A stretch of DNA of 64,000 nt from Streptomyces sp. NBC_00670 (lineage in GTDB: Bacteria > Actinomycetota > Actinomycetes > Streptomycetales > Streptomycetaceae), in NCBI RefSeq assembly GCF_036226765.1, contig NZ_CP109017.1:1751501-1815500 (forward strand), written 5' to 3'. The notes under the pieces were generated by a model. It ran no database searches. It was not told the DNA's origin and was given only the letters and a program-made list of their open reading frames with translations. A program made the translations under genes and the position numbers. Below are positions 1-8,504 of this stretch, piece by piece. How positions within the stretch are numbered: the stretch's first letter is position 1; each line of letters begins with the position of its first letter.

Positions 1-418
1 TGATCTCGTCGACATCGGCCTTGACGCTGTCCAGCGTCTCCTCCGGCTTCGGCGGCGTCGCCCGCCGCAACTGCGCCCGCCCCATCAGCCCGAGCACACC
101 CGCCACCAGGAACAGCCCGGCCGTCACGATCAGCGCGGCGGCCCACACGGGCAACGCCACCGCGATCGCGGCGATGGCCGTGGCCGCCAGCGCCATCAGC
201 CCGACGTAGGCGACGGCGCCCGCCCCACCCAGCAGCCCGCCGCCGCGCCCGGCCCGGCGCCCCTTCTCGGCGAGTTCCTCCTTGGCGAGGCTCACTTCCT
301 GACGTACGAGCCGGGAGAGCTGTTCGGTCGCCTGACCGACGAGTTCCCCCACCGAATGGTGGTCCGGACGGTCCGGGTAGTGGACGGTGCGCACGGGCTT
401 GGCCTCGGTCGTGGTCAC
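1..418 (-). CDS. Phage holin family membrane protein (3' end beyond window)
   Basis: This small membrane protein is cut by the left window edge, so its C-terminus is missing. The GTG start at 418 follows an AGGAGG ribosome binding site. The N-terminal ~60 residues are soluble and contain a Glu/Gln-rich helix (ATEQLSRLVRQEVSLAKEEL), typical of the actinobacterial 'phage holin family' (DUF1469-like). A Gly-rich turn and two hydrophobic segments follow (about residues 63-83 and 88-107), then a charged tail. The family occurs on ordinary actinobacterial chromosomes; the name is historical and lysis activity is not implied. Function is not known from the sequence. Confidence 0.7.
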   Translation of the reverse strand, partial: MTTTEAKPVRTVHYPDRPDHHSVGELVGQATEQLSRLVRQEVSLAKEELAEKGRRAGRGGGLLGGAGAVAYVGLMALAATAIAAIAVALPVWAAALIVTAGLFLVAGVLGLMGRAQLRRATPPKPEETLDSVKADVDEI

Positions 419-567
419 GGTCCGCCTCCTCTCGTGTCGGAAGACCCCCGAGTACCCCTGCCCGCCGCCCCCTACCCCCTGCGGACCACCACCGATTAGC
501 GAACGAGCCCCGCACCTCGTAGCAAATTTAAGTAGTGCTGCACAAAGAACCGCCCGACACTCCCCGT

Positions 568-1473
568 ATGACACCCACACCACCCCGCCCCGCACCCTTC
601 GGCCGCGTCCTGTGCGCGATGGTCACCCCCTTCACCGACGACGGCGCCCTCGACCTGGACGGCGCCCAACGGCTGGCCGCCCGCCTGATCGACGAGGGCT
701 GCGACGGACTCGTCCTGTCCGGCACGACGGGCGAGTCCCCGACCACCACGGACGCGGAGAAGGCGGCGCTGGTACGGGCGGTACGGGAAGCCGTCGGTGG
801 ACGCGCGACGATCGTGGCGGGGGTCGGCACGGCCGACACCGCGCACACCACGGAGCTGGCCCGCGCGGCGGAGAAGGCGGGCGCCGACGGCCTCCTGGTC
901 GTCGCCCCGTACTACAGCCGCCCCCCGCAGGACGCCGTCGAGGCCCATCTGCGCGAGGTCGCCGACGCGACCGGACTGCCCCTGATGCTCTACGACATCC
1001 CCGCCCGCACGGGCACCCGCATCGAACCGGAGACGATGCTCCGCCTCGCCGGACACCCCCGGATCGTGGCGGTGAAGGACTGCGCCCACGACCTCCTGGG
1101 CACCCAGAAGGTGCTGCACCGCACGGAGTTGGCGTACTACGCGGGCTGCGACGAACAGACCCTGGCCCTGTACGCGGTCGGCGGCGCCGGCTGCGTGAGC
1201 ACCGTCGCGAACGTCGTACCGCGCCACTTCCGCGCGATCCTCGACACGTTCGACACCGGCGACACCACAGCCGCCGCCCGCCGCCAGCACGCGGCGAACG
1301 ACCTGATCGAGGCCATGATGGCAACCCCCCTCCCCGGCACGGTCACCACCAAGGCCCTCCTCACCCGCCTGAACCTCCCCGCCGGCCCCGTCCGCCCACC
1401 CCTGCGCCCCGCCGACCGAAACACGGCCGACGGGCTGCTGGCGCTGTACGAGCGCCTGGCGGGCGGGGCCTGA
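568..1473 (+). CDS. dapA: 4-hydroxy-tetrahydrodipicolinate synthase (DapA family)
   Basis: DapA condenses pyruvate with aspartate semialdehyde, the first committed step of lysine/diaminopimelate synthesis. The 301-residue product is normal length for this TIM-barrel family. Visible hallmarks are SGTTGESPT (residues 51-59), LMLYDIPARTG (139-149, with Tyr142) and the Schiff-base lysine K170 in IVAVKD. I prefer ATG 568. An in-frame GTG at 535 would add 11 residues, and neither start has a clear Shine-Dalgarno, so a leaderless transcript is possible (AT-rich stretch at 521-536). dapD follows convergently. Streptomycetes usually carry more than one DapA-like gene, so this may be the secondary copy or an aldolase of related specificity. 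Confidence 0.85.
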   Translation: MTPTPPRPAPFGRVLCAMVTPFTDDGALDLDGAQRLAARLIDEGCDGLVLSGTTGESPTTTDAEKAALVRAVREAVGGRATIVAGVGTADTAHTTELARAAEKAGADGLLVVAPYYSRPPQDAVEAHLREVADATGLPLMLYDIPARTGTRIEPETMLRLAGHPRIVAVKDCAHDLLGTQKVLHRTELAYYAGCDEQTLALYAVGGAGCVSTVANVVPRHFRAILDTFDTGDTTAAARRQHAANDLIEAMMATPLPGTVTTKALLTRLNLPAGPVRPPLRPADRNTADGLLALYERLAGGA

Positions 1474-1512
1474 ACCCAGCCCGCCGGGCGCTGCCGAGGT
1501 TCTTCCGGCCCG

Positions 1513-2502
1513 TCAGTTGTGGGCGTGCAGGATGTCGTTCAGGCCGCCCCAGACCGCGTTGTTGGGGCGGGCCTCGACCGTGCCGGTGACCGAGTTGCGG
1601 CGGAAGAGGATGTTCGAGGCGCCGGAGAGTTCGCGGGCCTTGACGATCTGGCCGTCGGGCATGGTGACCCGGGTGCCCGCGGTGAGGTACAGGCCGGCCT
1701 CGACCACGCACTCGTCGCCGAGCGCGATGCCGACGCCCGCCTCGGCGCCGACCAGGCAGCGCTCGCCGAGGGAGATGATCACGTTGCCGCCGCCGGACAG
1801 GGTGCCCATCGTGGAGGCGCCGCCGCCGATGTCCGAGCCGTCGCCGACCACGACGCCGGCGGAGATCCGGCCCTCGACCATGGACGTGCCGAGCGTGCCG
1901 GCGTTGAAGTTCACGAAGCCCTCGTGCATGACCGTGGTGCCCGCGGAGAGGTGCGCACCGAGGCGGACCCGGTCCGCGTCGGCGATGCGGACGCCCTTCG
2001 GCACGACGTAGTCCGTCATGCGCGGGAACTTGTCGACCGAGGTCACCTGGAGGTGCAGGCCCTCGGCGCGGGCGTTGAGCCGCACCTTCTCGACGTCGTC
2101 GACGGCGACCGGGCCGAGCGAGGTCCAGGCGACGTTGGCGAGGAAGCCGAACTGGCCCTCCAGGCTCAGTCCGTGCGGCTTGACCAGACGGTGCGAGAGC
2201 AGGTGCAGGCGCAGGTAGACGTCGTGCGCGTCGAGCGGCTTGTCGTCCAGGGAGGCGATGACCGTGCGGACCGCGACGACCTCGACGCCGCGGCGGGTGT
2301 CCGGGCCGATCGCCTTGGCGGCGCCCTCGCCGAGCAGCTCCACGGCACGCTCGGCGGACAGCCGCTCGGTGCCGGCCGGGCCGGGGTTCCCGGTGAGCTC
2401 GGGGGCGGGGAACCAGGTGTCGAGAACGGTGCCGTCGGAGGTGAGGGTGGCGAGGCCGGTGGCGGCGGCGCCGGTGGTGCGGGTGGTCGTCATGTCGGTC
2501 AT
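1513..2502 (-). CDS. dapD: Tetrahydrodipicolinate N-succinyltransferase
   Basis: DapD transfers succinate from succinyl-CoA to tetrahydrodipicolinate in the succinylase branch of diaminopimelate synthesis. The 329-residue product has the actinobacterial (Mg-binding, trimeric) architecture. An N-terminal alpha/beta region leads into a left-handed beta-helix of imperfect hexapeptides (roughly residues 165-290, for example [22 protein letters not shown]), then a C-terminal cap with [15 protein letters not shown]. The start at 2502 (MTDMTTTRT) could move 9 bp downstream. The gene is convergent with dapA, 39 bp away, so the two share a terminator region but not a transcript. Confidence 0.93.
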   Translation of the reverse strand: MTDMTTTRTTGAAATGLATLTSDGTVLDTWFPAPELTGNPGPAGTERLSAERAVELLGEGAAKAIGPDTRRGVEVVAVRTVIASLDDKPLDAHDVYLRLHLLSHRLVKPHGLSLEGQFGFLANVAWTSLGPVAVDDVEKVRLNARAEGLHLQVTSVDKFPRMTDYVVPKGVRIADADRVRLGAHLSAGTTVMHEGFVNFNAGTLGTSMVEGRISAGVVVGDGSDIGGGASTMGTLSGGGNVIISLGERCLVGAEAGVGIALGDECVVEAGLYLTAGTRVTMPDGQIVKARELSGASNILFRRNSVTGTVEARPNNAVWGGLNDILHAHN

Positions 2503-2573
2503 GACGGCAACCTAACCGGCGGGGATGGCCGGGGGCCAACCGGCGGGGCAGGGGGCGCCCTGCTCCCGGCGCG

Positions 2574-2900
2574 CTAATGGCCTCCGCCCATGTTCAGGAC
2601 CACCACCCCCGCCACGATCAGTGCCAGGCCGGCCAGTTTCGCCGCGGTGAGGGTTTCACCGAAGGCCAGGAGGCCGATGGTGGCGATGGCGGCCGTGCCC
2701 ACGCCGGACCAGATGGCGTAGGCCGTGCCGATCGAGACCGTCTTGAGGGTCTGGGCCAGCAGCGCGAAGGACAGCAGGTAGCCGACGGCGGTGATCAGGG
2801 AGGGCCAGAGCCGGGTGAAGCCCTCGCTGTACTTCATCGCGGTCGTGGCCGCCACCTCCGCCGCGATGGCCCCGCCGAGCAGCACGTATCCCATTCCCAT
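2574..2900 (-). CDS. SMR-family multidrug efflux protein
   Basis: This is a 108-residue small multidrug resistance protein with four predicted membrane helices, the standard size for the family. The essential membrane-embedded glutamate of EmrE-like proteins is present in helix 1 (Glu15, context AIAAEVAATTAMKYSEGFT). TAYAIWSGVGTA in helix 3 matches the family signature. SMR proteins exchange protons for cationic drugs or guanidinium; the substrate cannot be read here. The gene stands alone rather than as a paired heterodimer gene. It starts 24 bp after the stop of the sulfotransferase gene, so co-transcription is likely. Start codons at 2900 and 2894 are equivalent. Confidence 0.88.
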   Translation of the reverse strand: MGMGYVLLGGAIAAEVAATTAMKYSEGFTRLWPSLITAVGYLLSFALLAQTLKTVSIGTAYAIWSGVGTAAIATIGLLAFGETLTAAKLAGLALIVAGVVVLNMGGGH

Positions 2901-2924
2901 GCGGGCGACTGTACGGCGCCCGGG

Positions 2925-3923
2925 CTACACCCCCGGCCGGAAGGCCACCGGTCCCGGCTCGCGCAGCCGGAGGACCCCGTCCCGCAGCCGGCGCTTGGCG
3001 CGGGCGGCCCGGCGCAGCGCCTCCACCCGCCGGTAACGCAGCAGTTCGCCCGCGCCGGGGCGGGCGTCACCGCCGGGCGCGTACCCGCGGGCGGCCAGCC
3101 GCTCGCCCAGTACCGCGTCCGCGAGCCGGATCTGTTCCGCGCTCAGCCGCCGCTCCCAGCTGCCCGCGCGGGAGGCGTCCAGCGCCCCGTGCGTACGCCG
3201 GTGCCAGGTCTTACGCGCGGGCACCGCACCGTGCGCGACCCGGTGCGGCTCGGTCATCTCCGGGGCGTACTCCTCGCCCAGGTACGCGCACAGCGCCCGC
3301 AGTTGCCCCTCGGGATCGGCGAGCAGGTCCTCGTAGCGCAGCTCGTACCAGCTCCCCGGGCCGAGCCGGCGCGCGAACCCCGCCGTCACGTCCATCACCT
3401 GCGCCCAGGTGGCGACCGCCTCGTGGAAGCCGCGGTGCCACCACGGCATCCCGAGCAGCGAGGCCGCGCAGTCGCGGCCGTCCCGTACGAGGTGCACGAA
3501 CTGCGCCTCGGGGAAGAGCCGCAGGATCTCCGCCACGTGCAGCGCGTAGGCGGGCCGTTTGTCGCCCCAGCGGGCCTTGCCGTGCCGTTCGGCGTAGGCG
3601 TGCAGGGCGATGCCGAGGGCGGAGCCGAGCGTCGGGGGGCCGGTGGCGATCCGCCCGGCCACGGCACCGGCGTCGAGGCCGAGTTCGTGGAAGCGGGTCT
3701 CCTTGCGGCGGGTGATCCAGTCGGCGAGCGCGGCCCGGTTGTCCGGCCGGGTCAGGTCGCCGAAGCGGAGCCGTTCCGCGTAGGCAGGCAGTACGAACCT
3801 GGTCTCGGGCGGCAGCGCGATCCTGGGGTGCGCGTGCAGCATGAGCTGCAGCAGTGTCGTCCCGGAACGGGGACAGCCGAGCACGAACAGGGGCCGGACG
3901 GGCGGTGGAGACATGGCCATCAT
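2925..3923 (-). CDS. PAPS-type sulfotransferase
   Basis: The product (332 residues from ATG 3923; starts at 3920 and 3914 are equally possible) carries the sulfotransferase P-loop-like PAPS 5'-phosphosulfate motif VLGCPRSGTTLLQLML near the N-terminus. The 3'-phosphate motif LVRDGRDCAASLL lies about residue 150. The remainder, with R/W-rich C-terminal helices, fits the bacterial 'sulfotransferase family' (Sulfotransfer_3). It would move sulfate from PAPS to a hydroxyl or amine acceptor, identity unknown. No export signal or biosynthetic cluster is adjacent; the SMR gene lies just downstream. Confidence 0.85.
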   Translation of the reverse strand: MMAMSPPPVRPLFVLGCPRSGTTLLQLMLHAHPRIALPPETRFVLPAYAERLRFGDLTRPDNRAALADWITRRKETRFHELGLDAGAVAGRIATGPPTLGSALGIALHAYAERHGKARWGDKRPAYALHVAEILRLFPEAQFVHLVRDGRDCAASLLGMPWWHRGFHEAVATWAQVMDVTAGFARRLGPGSWYELRYEDLLADPEGQLRALCAYLGEEYAPEMTEPHRVAHGAVPARKTWHRRTHGALDASRAGSWERRLSAEQIRLADAVLGERLAARGYAPGGDARPGAGELLRYRRVEALRRAARAKRRLRDGVLRLREPGPVAFRPGV

Positions 3924-3987
3924 GCCACCGTGGCGCGCGGTGATGAGAGGAGGCTGGGAACGGGCTGAGAACCGCGTGGGAAGCGGA

Positions 3988-4031
3988 TCGCGACGGCCCC
4001 CGGCACACCTCGGTGCCGGGGGCCGTCGCGA
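3988..4031 (-). terminator. Strong hairpin terminator of the suf operon
   Basis: A perfect inverted repeat with 19-bp arms (3988-4006 and 4013-4031) and a 6-nt loop (ACCTCG) lies just downstream of sufT and upstream of the sulfotransferase start. It has no U-tract, as is usual in actinobacteria. It separates the suf operon from the sulfotransferase-SMR pair. Confidence 0.85.
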
Positions 4032-4044
4032 CGTCGAGCGGGGA

Positions 4045-4377
4045 TCAGACGTTGAAGCCCAGCGCCCGCAGCTGCTCACGGCCGTCGTCCGTGATCTTGT
4101 CGGGGCCCCACGGCGGCATCCAGACCCAGTTGATGCGCAGCTCGTTGACGAGGCCGTCCGTGGCGGACTTGGCCTGGTCCTCGATGACATCGGTCAGCGG
4201 ACAGGCCGCGGACGTCAGGGTCATGTCGACGGTGGCGATGTTCGCCTCGTCGACGTGGATGCCGTAGATGAGGCCGAGGTTGACGACGTCGATGCCCAGT
4301 TCGGGGTCGACGACGTCCATCAGGGCCTCGCGGAGCTCCTCCTCCGAGGCCGGCTTCATCTCCACGGTGTCGGTCAT
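4045..4377 (-). CDS. sufT: SufT-like Fe-S cluster assembly factor (DUF59/MIP18 family)
   Basis: This 110-residue single-domain DUF59 protein has the family pattern DVVDPELGIDVVNLGLIYGI and the conserved cysteine in the loop TSAACPLTDVIEDQ. Such proteins help mature 4Fe-4S proteins, and the gene is the usual last member of actinobacterial suf operons. Its ATG overlaps the sufU stop (ATGA at 4377-4374), which indicates translational coupling. The strong hairpin follows. Confidence 0.9.
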   Translation of the reverse strand: MTDTVEMKPASEEELREALMDVVDPELGIDVVNLGLIYGIHVDEANIATVDMTLTSAACPLTDVIEDQAKSATDGLVNELRINWVWMPPWGPDKITDDGREQLRALGFNV

Positions 4378-4847
4378 GCCGTTGTCCTTTCGGGGTCGGC
4401 GCCGGCGTCCTGGAGGGCCTGGGCCGTCGCGTCCTTCCACGCCATCCAGCTCAGCAGCGCGCACTTGACCCGCGCCGGGTACTTGGAGACCCCGGCGAAC
4501 GCGACCGCGTCCTCCAGGACCTCCTCCATCGCGTCGTCGGGCTCGACCTTGCCCTTGGACTGCATCAGCTCCAGGAAGGTCTCCTGGATCCGCTGCGCCT
4601 CGGCGACGTCCTTGCCGACGAGGAGGTCGTTCAGCACGGAGGCGGAGGCCTGGCTGATCGAACAGCCCTGGCCCTCGTAGCTGACGTCGCTGATGGTGGT
4701 GCCGTCGTACTTCACACGCAGCGTGATCTCGTCACCGCACGTCGGATTGACGTGGTGCACCTCGGCGTCGCCGTCCCGCAAGCCCCGTCCGTGCGGGTTC
4801 TTGTAGTGGTCGAGGATGACTTCCTGGTACATCGAGTCCAGCTTCAC
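4374..4847 (-). CDS. sufU: SufU, Zn-dependent sulfur-transfer partner of SufS
   Basis: SufU accepts persulfide sulfur from SufS and passes it toward the SufBCD scaffold. The 157-residue product keeps the zinc ligands of Gram-positive SufU: Cys37 and Asp39 (NPTCGDE), Cys62 (GQGCSIS) and Cys129 (RVKCALL). The 18-21-residue insertion typical of SufU relative to IscU lies between Cys62 and Cys129. It sits between sufS (11-bp gap) and sufT (4-bp overlap), as expected for an actinobacterial SUF operon. Confidence 0.95.
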   Translation of the reverse strand: MKLDSMYQEVILDHYKNPHGRGLRDGDAEVHHVNPTCGDEITLRVKYDGTTISDVSYEGQGCSISQASASVLNDLLVGKDVAEAQRIQETFLELMQSKGKVEPDDAMEEVLEDAVAFAGVSKYPARVKCALLSWMAWKDATAQALQDAGADPERTTA

Positions 4848-4858
4848 GCCTCAGCCCT

Positions 4859-6115
4859 TCATCCGAAGAAGTTCCGTACGTGCTCCAGACCGTCGATCAG
4901 CGCGTCGACCTCGCCCGGTGTGGAGTACAGATAGAACGACGCTCGCGTGGTCGCGGGAATTCCGTACCGCAGGCAGACGGGGCGGGCGCAGTGGTGGCCG
5001 ACCCGTACCGCGATGCCCTGCTCGTCGAGGACCTGGCCCACGTCGTGCGGGTGGATGTCACCCAGGGTGAACGAGATCGCGGCGCCGCGGTCCTCGGCCG
5101 TGGTGGGGCCGATGAGCCGCAGGTCGGGGACCTCGAGCAGCCGCTTGACCGCGTACTCGGTGAGCGCGTGCTCGTGCGCGAGGACCTTGTCCATGCCGAT
5201 CGAGTTCAGGTAGTCGATCGCCGCGCCGAGACCGACCGCCTGGGCGATCGGCGGGGTGCCCGCCTCGAACTTGTGCGGGGCCGGGGCGTAGGTCGAGGAG
5301 TGCATCGACACCGTCTCGATCATCTCGCCGCCGCCGAGGAACGGGGGCAGGTCCTCCAGGAGTTCCTGGCGGCCCCACAGCACGCCGATGCCGGTCGGGC
5401 CGCACATCTTGTGACCGGTGAAGGCCACGAAGTCGGCCTGGAGGGCCTGTACGTCCACGGGCATGTGCGGCGCGGCCTGGGAGGCGTCGACGCAGACCAG
5501 CGCGCCGACCTCCTGGGCGCGGCGGACTATCGCCTCGACCGGGTTGAGGGTGCCGAGGATGTTGGAGACCAGCACGAAGGAGACGATCTTCGTCTTCTCG
5601 GTGATGATCTCGTCGATGCGGGAGAGGTCGAGCCGGCCGTCGTCGGTCAGCCCGAACCACTTCAGCTTCGCGCCCGTGCGCTGTGCGAGCAGCTGCCAGG
5701 GCACGATGTTGGAGTGGTGCTCCATCTCCGTGATGACGATCTCGGTGTCGTGGTCGACCCGGTACGGCTCGTCGGCCCAGCCGAGCATGTTGGCCACGAG
5801 GTTGAGCGACTCGGAGGCGTTCTTGGTGAAGATCACCTCGTCGCGGCTCGGAGCGTTGATGAACGCGGCGACCTTGTCGCGCGCGCCCTCGTACAGCGCC
5901 GTGGCCTCCTCGGCGAGCACGTGCACGCCCCGGTGGACGTTGGCGTTGTGCTGCTCGTAGTACTCGTCCAGGACGTCGATCACCTGGCGCGGGGTCTGCG
6001 AGGTCGCCGCGTTGTCGAGATAGACGAGCCTGCGCCCGTCGTGGACCTGGCGGTCCAGGATCGGGAAGTCCTTGCGGATCGCCTCGGTGTCGAGGAGGCC
6101 CGGCAGCTGTGTCAC
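4859..6115 (-). CDS. sufS: SufS cysteine desulfurase
   Basis: This PLP enzyme removes sulfur from cysteine to feed Fe-S assembly. The 418-residue product has the PLP lysine K236 (FTGHKMCGPTG) and the persulfide-forming Cys376 in RVGHHCARP. The short loop around that cysteine identifies class II (SufS/CsdA). The histidine stacking on PLP is visible in ITEMEHHSN (133/134). The start overlaps the end of sufC by 4 bp, consistent with coupled translation. Confidence 0.97.
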   Translation of the reverse strand: MTQLPGLLDTEAIRKDFPILDRQVHDGRRLVYLDNAATSQTPRQVIDVLDEYYEQHNANVHRGVHVLAEEATALYEGARDKVAAFINAPSRDEVIFTKNASESLNLVANMLGWADEPYRVDHDTEIVITEMEHHSNIVPWQLLAQRTGAKLKWFGLTDDGRLDLSRIDEIITEKTKIVSFVLVSNILGTLNPVEAIVRRAQEVGALVCVDASQAAPHMPVDVQALQADFVAFTGHKMCGPTGIGVLWGRQELLEDLPPFLGGGEMIETVSMHSSTYAPAPHKFEAGTPPIAQAVGLGAAIDYLNSIGMDKVLAHEHALTEYAVKRLLEVPDLRLIGPTTAEDRGAAISFTLGDIHPHDVGQVLDEQGIAVRVGHHCARPVCLRYGIPATTRASFYLYSTPGEVDALIDGLEHVRNFFG

Positions 6116-6876
6116 TCGGATGCGCCGCCCTTCGTGTATGCCTCGTAGCCCTCTTCCTCGAGCTTGTCGGCGAGCTCGGCGCCGCCGGACTCGACGATGC
6201 GGCCCGCGGAGAAGACGTGGACGTAGTCGGGCTTGATGTAGCGCAGGATGCGCGTGTAGTGCGTGATCAGCAGCGTGCCGACCTCGCCGGTCTCGCGGAC
6301 GCGGTTGACGCCCTCGGAGACGATGCGCAGGGCGTCGACGTCGAGACCGGAGTCGGTCTCGTCGAGGATGGCGACCTTCGGCTTGAGCAGTTCGAGCTGG
6401 AGGATCTCGTGGCGCTTCTTCTCACCGCCGGAGAAGCCCTCGTTGACGTTGCGCTCGGCGAAGGAGGAGTCCATGTGGAGGCGCTCCATGGCCTCCTTGA
6501 CCTCCTTGACCCAGGTGCGCAGCTTGGGGGCCTCGCCGCGGACGGCGGTGGCGGAGGTGCGCAGGAAGTTGCTCACCGACACGCCAGGGACCTCGACCGG
6601 GTACTGCATGGCGAGGAAGAGGCCGGCGCGGGCGCGCTCGTCGACGGACATCTCCAGGACGTCCTCGCCGTCGAGGGTGACGGTGCCGCCGGTGATCGTG
6701 TACTTGGGGTGACCCGCCAGCGAGTAGGCGAGGGTCGACTTGCCGGAGCCGTTGGGGCCCATGATGGCGTGCGTCTCGCCCTGCTTCACGGTGAGGTCGA
6801 CGCCCTTGAGGATCTCCTTCGTGGCGTTGTCGGCCTCGACGGTGACGTGCAGGTCTCGGATTTCAAGCGTTGCCAT
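6112..6876 (-). CDS. sufC: SufC ATPase of the SufBCD scaffold
   Basis: SufC is the soluble ABC-type ATPase that drives the SufB-SufD scaffold. In the 254-residue product, Walker A is GPNGSGKST (40-48), the signature region is FSGGEKKR and Walker B is VAILDETDSGLDVDAL. The D-to-D/E variation (DETDSG instead of DEPTSG) is characteristic of SufC. It is flanked by the ferredoxin gene (7-bp gap) and sufS (4-bp overlap). Confidence 0.97.
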   Translation of the reverse strand: MATLEIRDLHVTVEADNATKEILKGVDLTVKQGETHAIMGPNGSGKSTLAYSLAGHPKYTITGGTVTLDGEDVLEMSVDERARAGLFLAMQYPVEVPGVSVSNFLRTSATAVRGEAPKLRTWVKEVKEAMERLHMDSSFAERNVNEGFSGGEKKRHEILQLELLKPKVAILDETDSGLDVDALRIVSEGVNRVRETGEVGTLLITHYTRILRYIKPDYVHVFSAGRIVESGGAELADKLEEEGYEAYTKGGASE

Positions 6877-6883
6877 GGGTGCC

Positions 6884-7201
6884 TCAGGACTCCTGGGTGA
6901 GGGAGACGAGCACGTCGTCCCCTTCGATCTTTACGGGGTATACGGGGACGGGACGCGTCGCCGGGGGGCTGTCGGGCTTTCCGGAACGGAGGTCGAAGCG
7001 CGAGCCGTGCAGCCAGCACTCGATGTGGCAGTCGTCGACCTCCCCCTCGGAGAGGGAGACGTTGGCGTGCGAGCAGATGTCGTGAATGGCGAACACCTCG
7101 CCCTCGGTGTGCACGAGGGAGACGGGCGTGCCGTCGAGTTCCACCCGCTTGGGGGTGTCCTCCTCCAGCTCGCTCAGCCCGCAGGCGCGTACGAAGGTCA
7201 T
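6884..7201 (-). CDS. Rieske-type [2Fe-2S] ferredoxin embedded in the suf operon
   Basis: This 105-residue protein has the Rieske ligands Cys43-X-His45 and Cys62-X2-His65 (CSH ... CWLH). It lacks the two disulfide cysteines of cytochrome bc-type Rieske proteins, so it resembles dioxygenase ferredoxins (BphF/HcaC type). It overlaps sufD by 4 bp and precedes sufC by 7 bp, a position conserved in actinobacterial suf operons. A role as electron donor or in cluster repair during Fe-S assembly is inferred from context only. Confidence 0.9.
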   Translation of the reverse strand: MTFVRACGLSELEEDTPKRVELDGTPVSLVHTEGEVFAIHDICSHANVSLSEGEVDDCHIECWLHGSRFDLRSGKPDSPPATRPVPVYPVKIEGDDVLVSLTQES

Positions 7202-8415
7202 GCGACCGACGCCTCCAGCTCCTCCTCGATCTTGGCGAGCAGGCGCTCCTCGATGTCGGCGACACCGATCCGCTGCACGAGCTCGGCGAAGAAGCCGCGC
7301 ACGACCAGGCGGCGGGCGTCGATCTCGGGGATGCCGCGGGCCATCAGGTAGAAGAGCTGCTCGTCGTCGAAGCGGCCGGTGGCGGAGGCGTGGCCGGCGC
7401 CGACGATCTCGCCGGTCTCGATCTCCAGGTTCGGCACCGAGTCGACGCGGGCGCCGTCGGTGAGGACCAGGTTCCGGTTCATCTCGTAGGTGTCGGTGCC
7501 CTCGGCCTTGGCCTCGATGAGCACGTCACCGATCCACACGGCGTGCGCGGAGTCGCCCTGGAGGGCGCCCTTGTAGACGACGTTGGACGTGCAGTGGGGG
7601 GTGTTGTGGTCGACCAGGAGGCGGTGCTCGTGGTGCTGGCCCTTGTCGGTGAAGTAGAGGCCGATCAGCTCGGCCTCGCCGCCGGTGCCGGCGTAGGAGA
7701 CGCGCGGGTGGATGCGCACCAGGTCGCCGCCGAAGGTGACGACGATGTGCCGGAAGGTGGCGTCCCGGCCGACGAGGGCGCTCTGCTGGGAGGCGTGGAC
7801 GGCGGTGTCGTCCCAGTCCATGACGGTGACGACGGTGAGCTTGGCGCCGTCCCCGAGGACGTACTCGACGTTGGCCGCGCGCACGGTGTCGCCGGTGTGG
7901 TCGATGACGACGGTGGCCTCGGCGAAGGCGCCGAGCTCGAAGACGGTGTGCCCGTAGGTCACGCCGCCCTCGCCGTGCAGGGCCAGGCGGATCGGCTCGG
8001 TGAGCGCGGTCTCCTTGGGCACGGTGACGATCGTCGCCTTCTCGAAGGCGGAGTAGGCCTGGGCCGCGACCCGGTCCACGGGGGCGCCGGTCCGGCCGAG
8101 CCGGGCGTCGTCCCGGGCGACGGACTCGACACTCACGCCGTCGGGGGCGGAGATCTCGGCCTTCATCGAGCCGTCGGCGACGGCGGTGCCGTCGTGCAGC
8201 CCGCGCAGGCGTTCGAGGGGGGTGAAGCGCCACTCCTCCTCACGGCCGTGCGGAACCGGGAAGTCCGCCACGTCGAAGGACGGCGGCGCGCTCATGCGCG
8301 TGGCGACGGTCGACTCGGCGGCCACCGCGATCGAGCCGGCGGTGGTGGATCCCACCGATGGGGGTCCCCCCGCCCGAGTCGATTCGAGGGTGGGGGAGGT
8401 GTGGGCCTCGGCCAT
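7198..8415 (-). CDS. sufD: SufD scaffold subunit
   Basis: SufD pairs with SufB in the SufBC2D scaffold. The 405-residue product begins at ATG 8415 with a Ser/Thr/Ala-rich segment (~45 residues). The WRFTPLERLRGLHDG motif follows, then a long right-handed beta-helix, and a C-terminal helical segment LFYLMARGIPEIDARRLVVRGFF that pairs with SufC. An 89-bp gap separates it from the end of sufB. The adjacent Rieske gene overlaps its stop by 4 bp. Confidence 0.95.
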   Translation of the reverse strand: MAEAHTSPTLESTRAGGPPSVGSTTAGSIAVAAESTVATRMSAPPSFDVADFPVPHGREEEWRFTPLERLRGLHDGTAVADGSMKAEISAPDGVSVESVARDDARLGRTGAPVDRVAAQAYSAFEKATIVTVPKETALTEPIRLALHGEGGVTYGHTVFELGAFAEATVVIDHTGDTVRAANVEYVLGDGAKLTVVTVMDWDDTAVHASQQSALVGRDATFRHIVVTFGGDLVRIHPRVSYAGTGGEAELIGLYFTDKGQHHEHRLLVDHNTPHCTSNVVYKGALQGDSAHAVWIGDVLIEAKAEGTDTYEMNRNLVLTDGARVDSVPNLEIETGEIVGAGHASATGRFDDEQLFYLMARGIPEIDARRLVVRGFFAELVQRIGVADIEERLLAKIEEELEASVA

Positions 8416-8504
8416 GGCTGTCGTCGTGCTCTCTTCCTGCGTGTTGTGGTGTTCCGCGGCCCGCCCGGGCGGGCGGGCCGTCGGCTGTGCGCGGGGGCGG
8501 CGGG

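Noticed and set aside
4880..6148. Long open frame on the plus strand opposite sufS
   Set aside because: It is antisense to sufS, has Arg/Val/Asp/Gly-rich low-complexity content from GC-rich codon bias and shows no domain.
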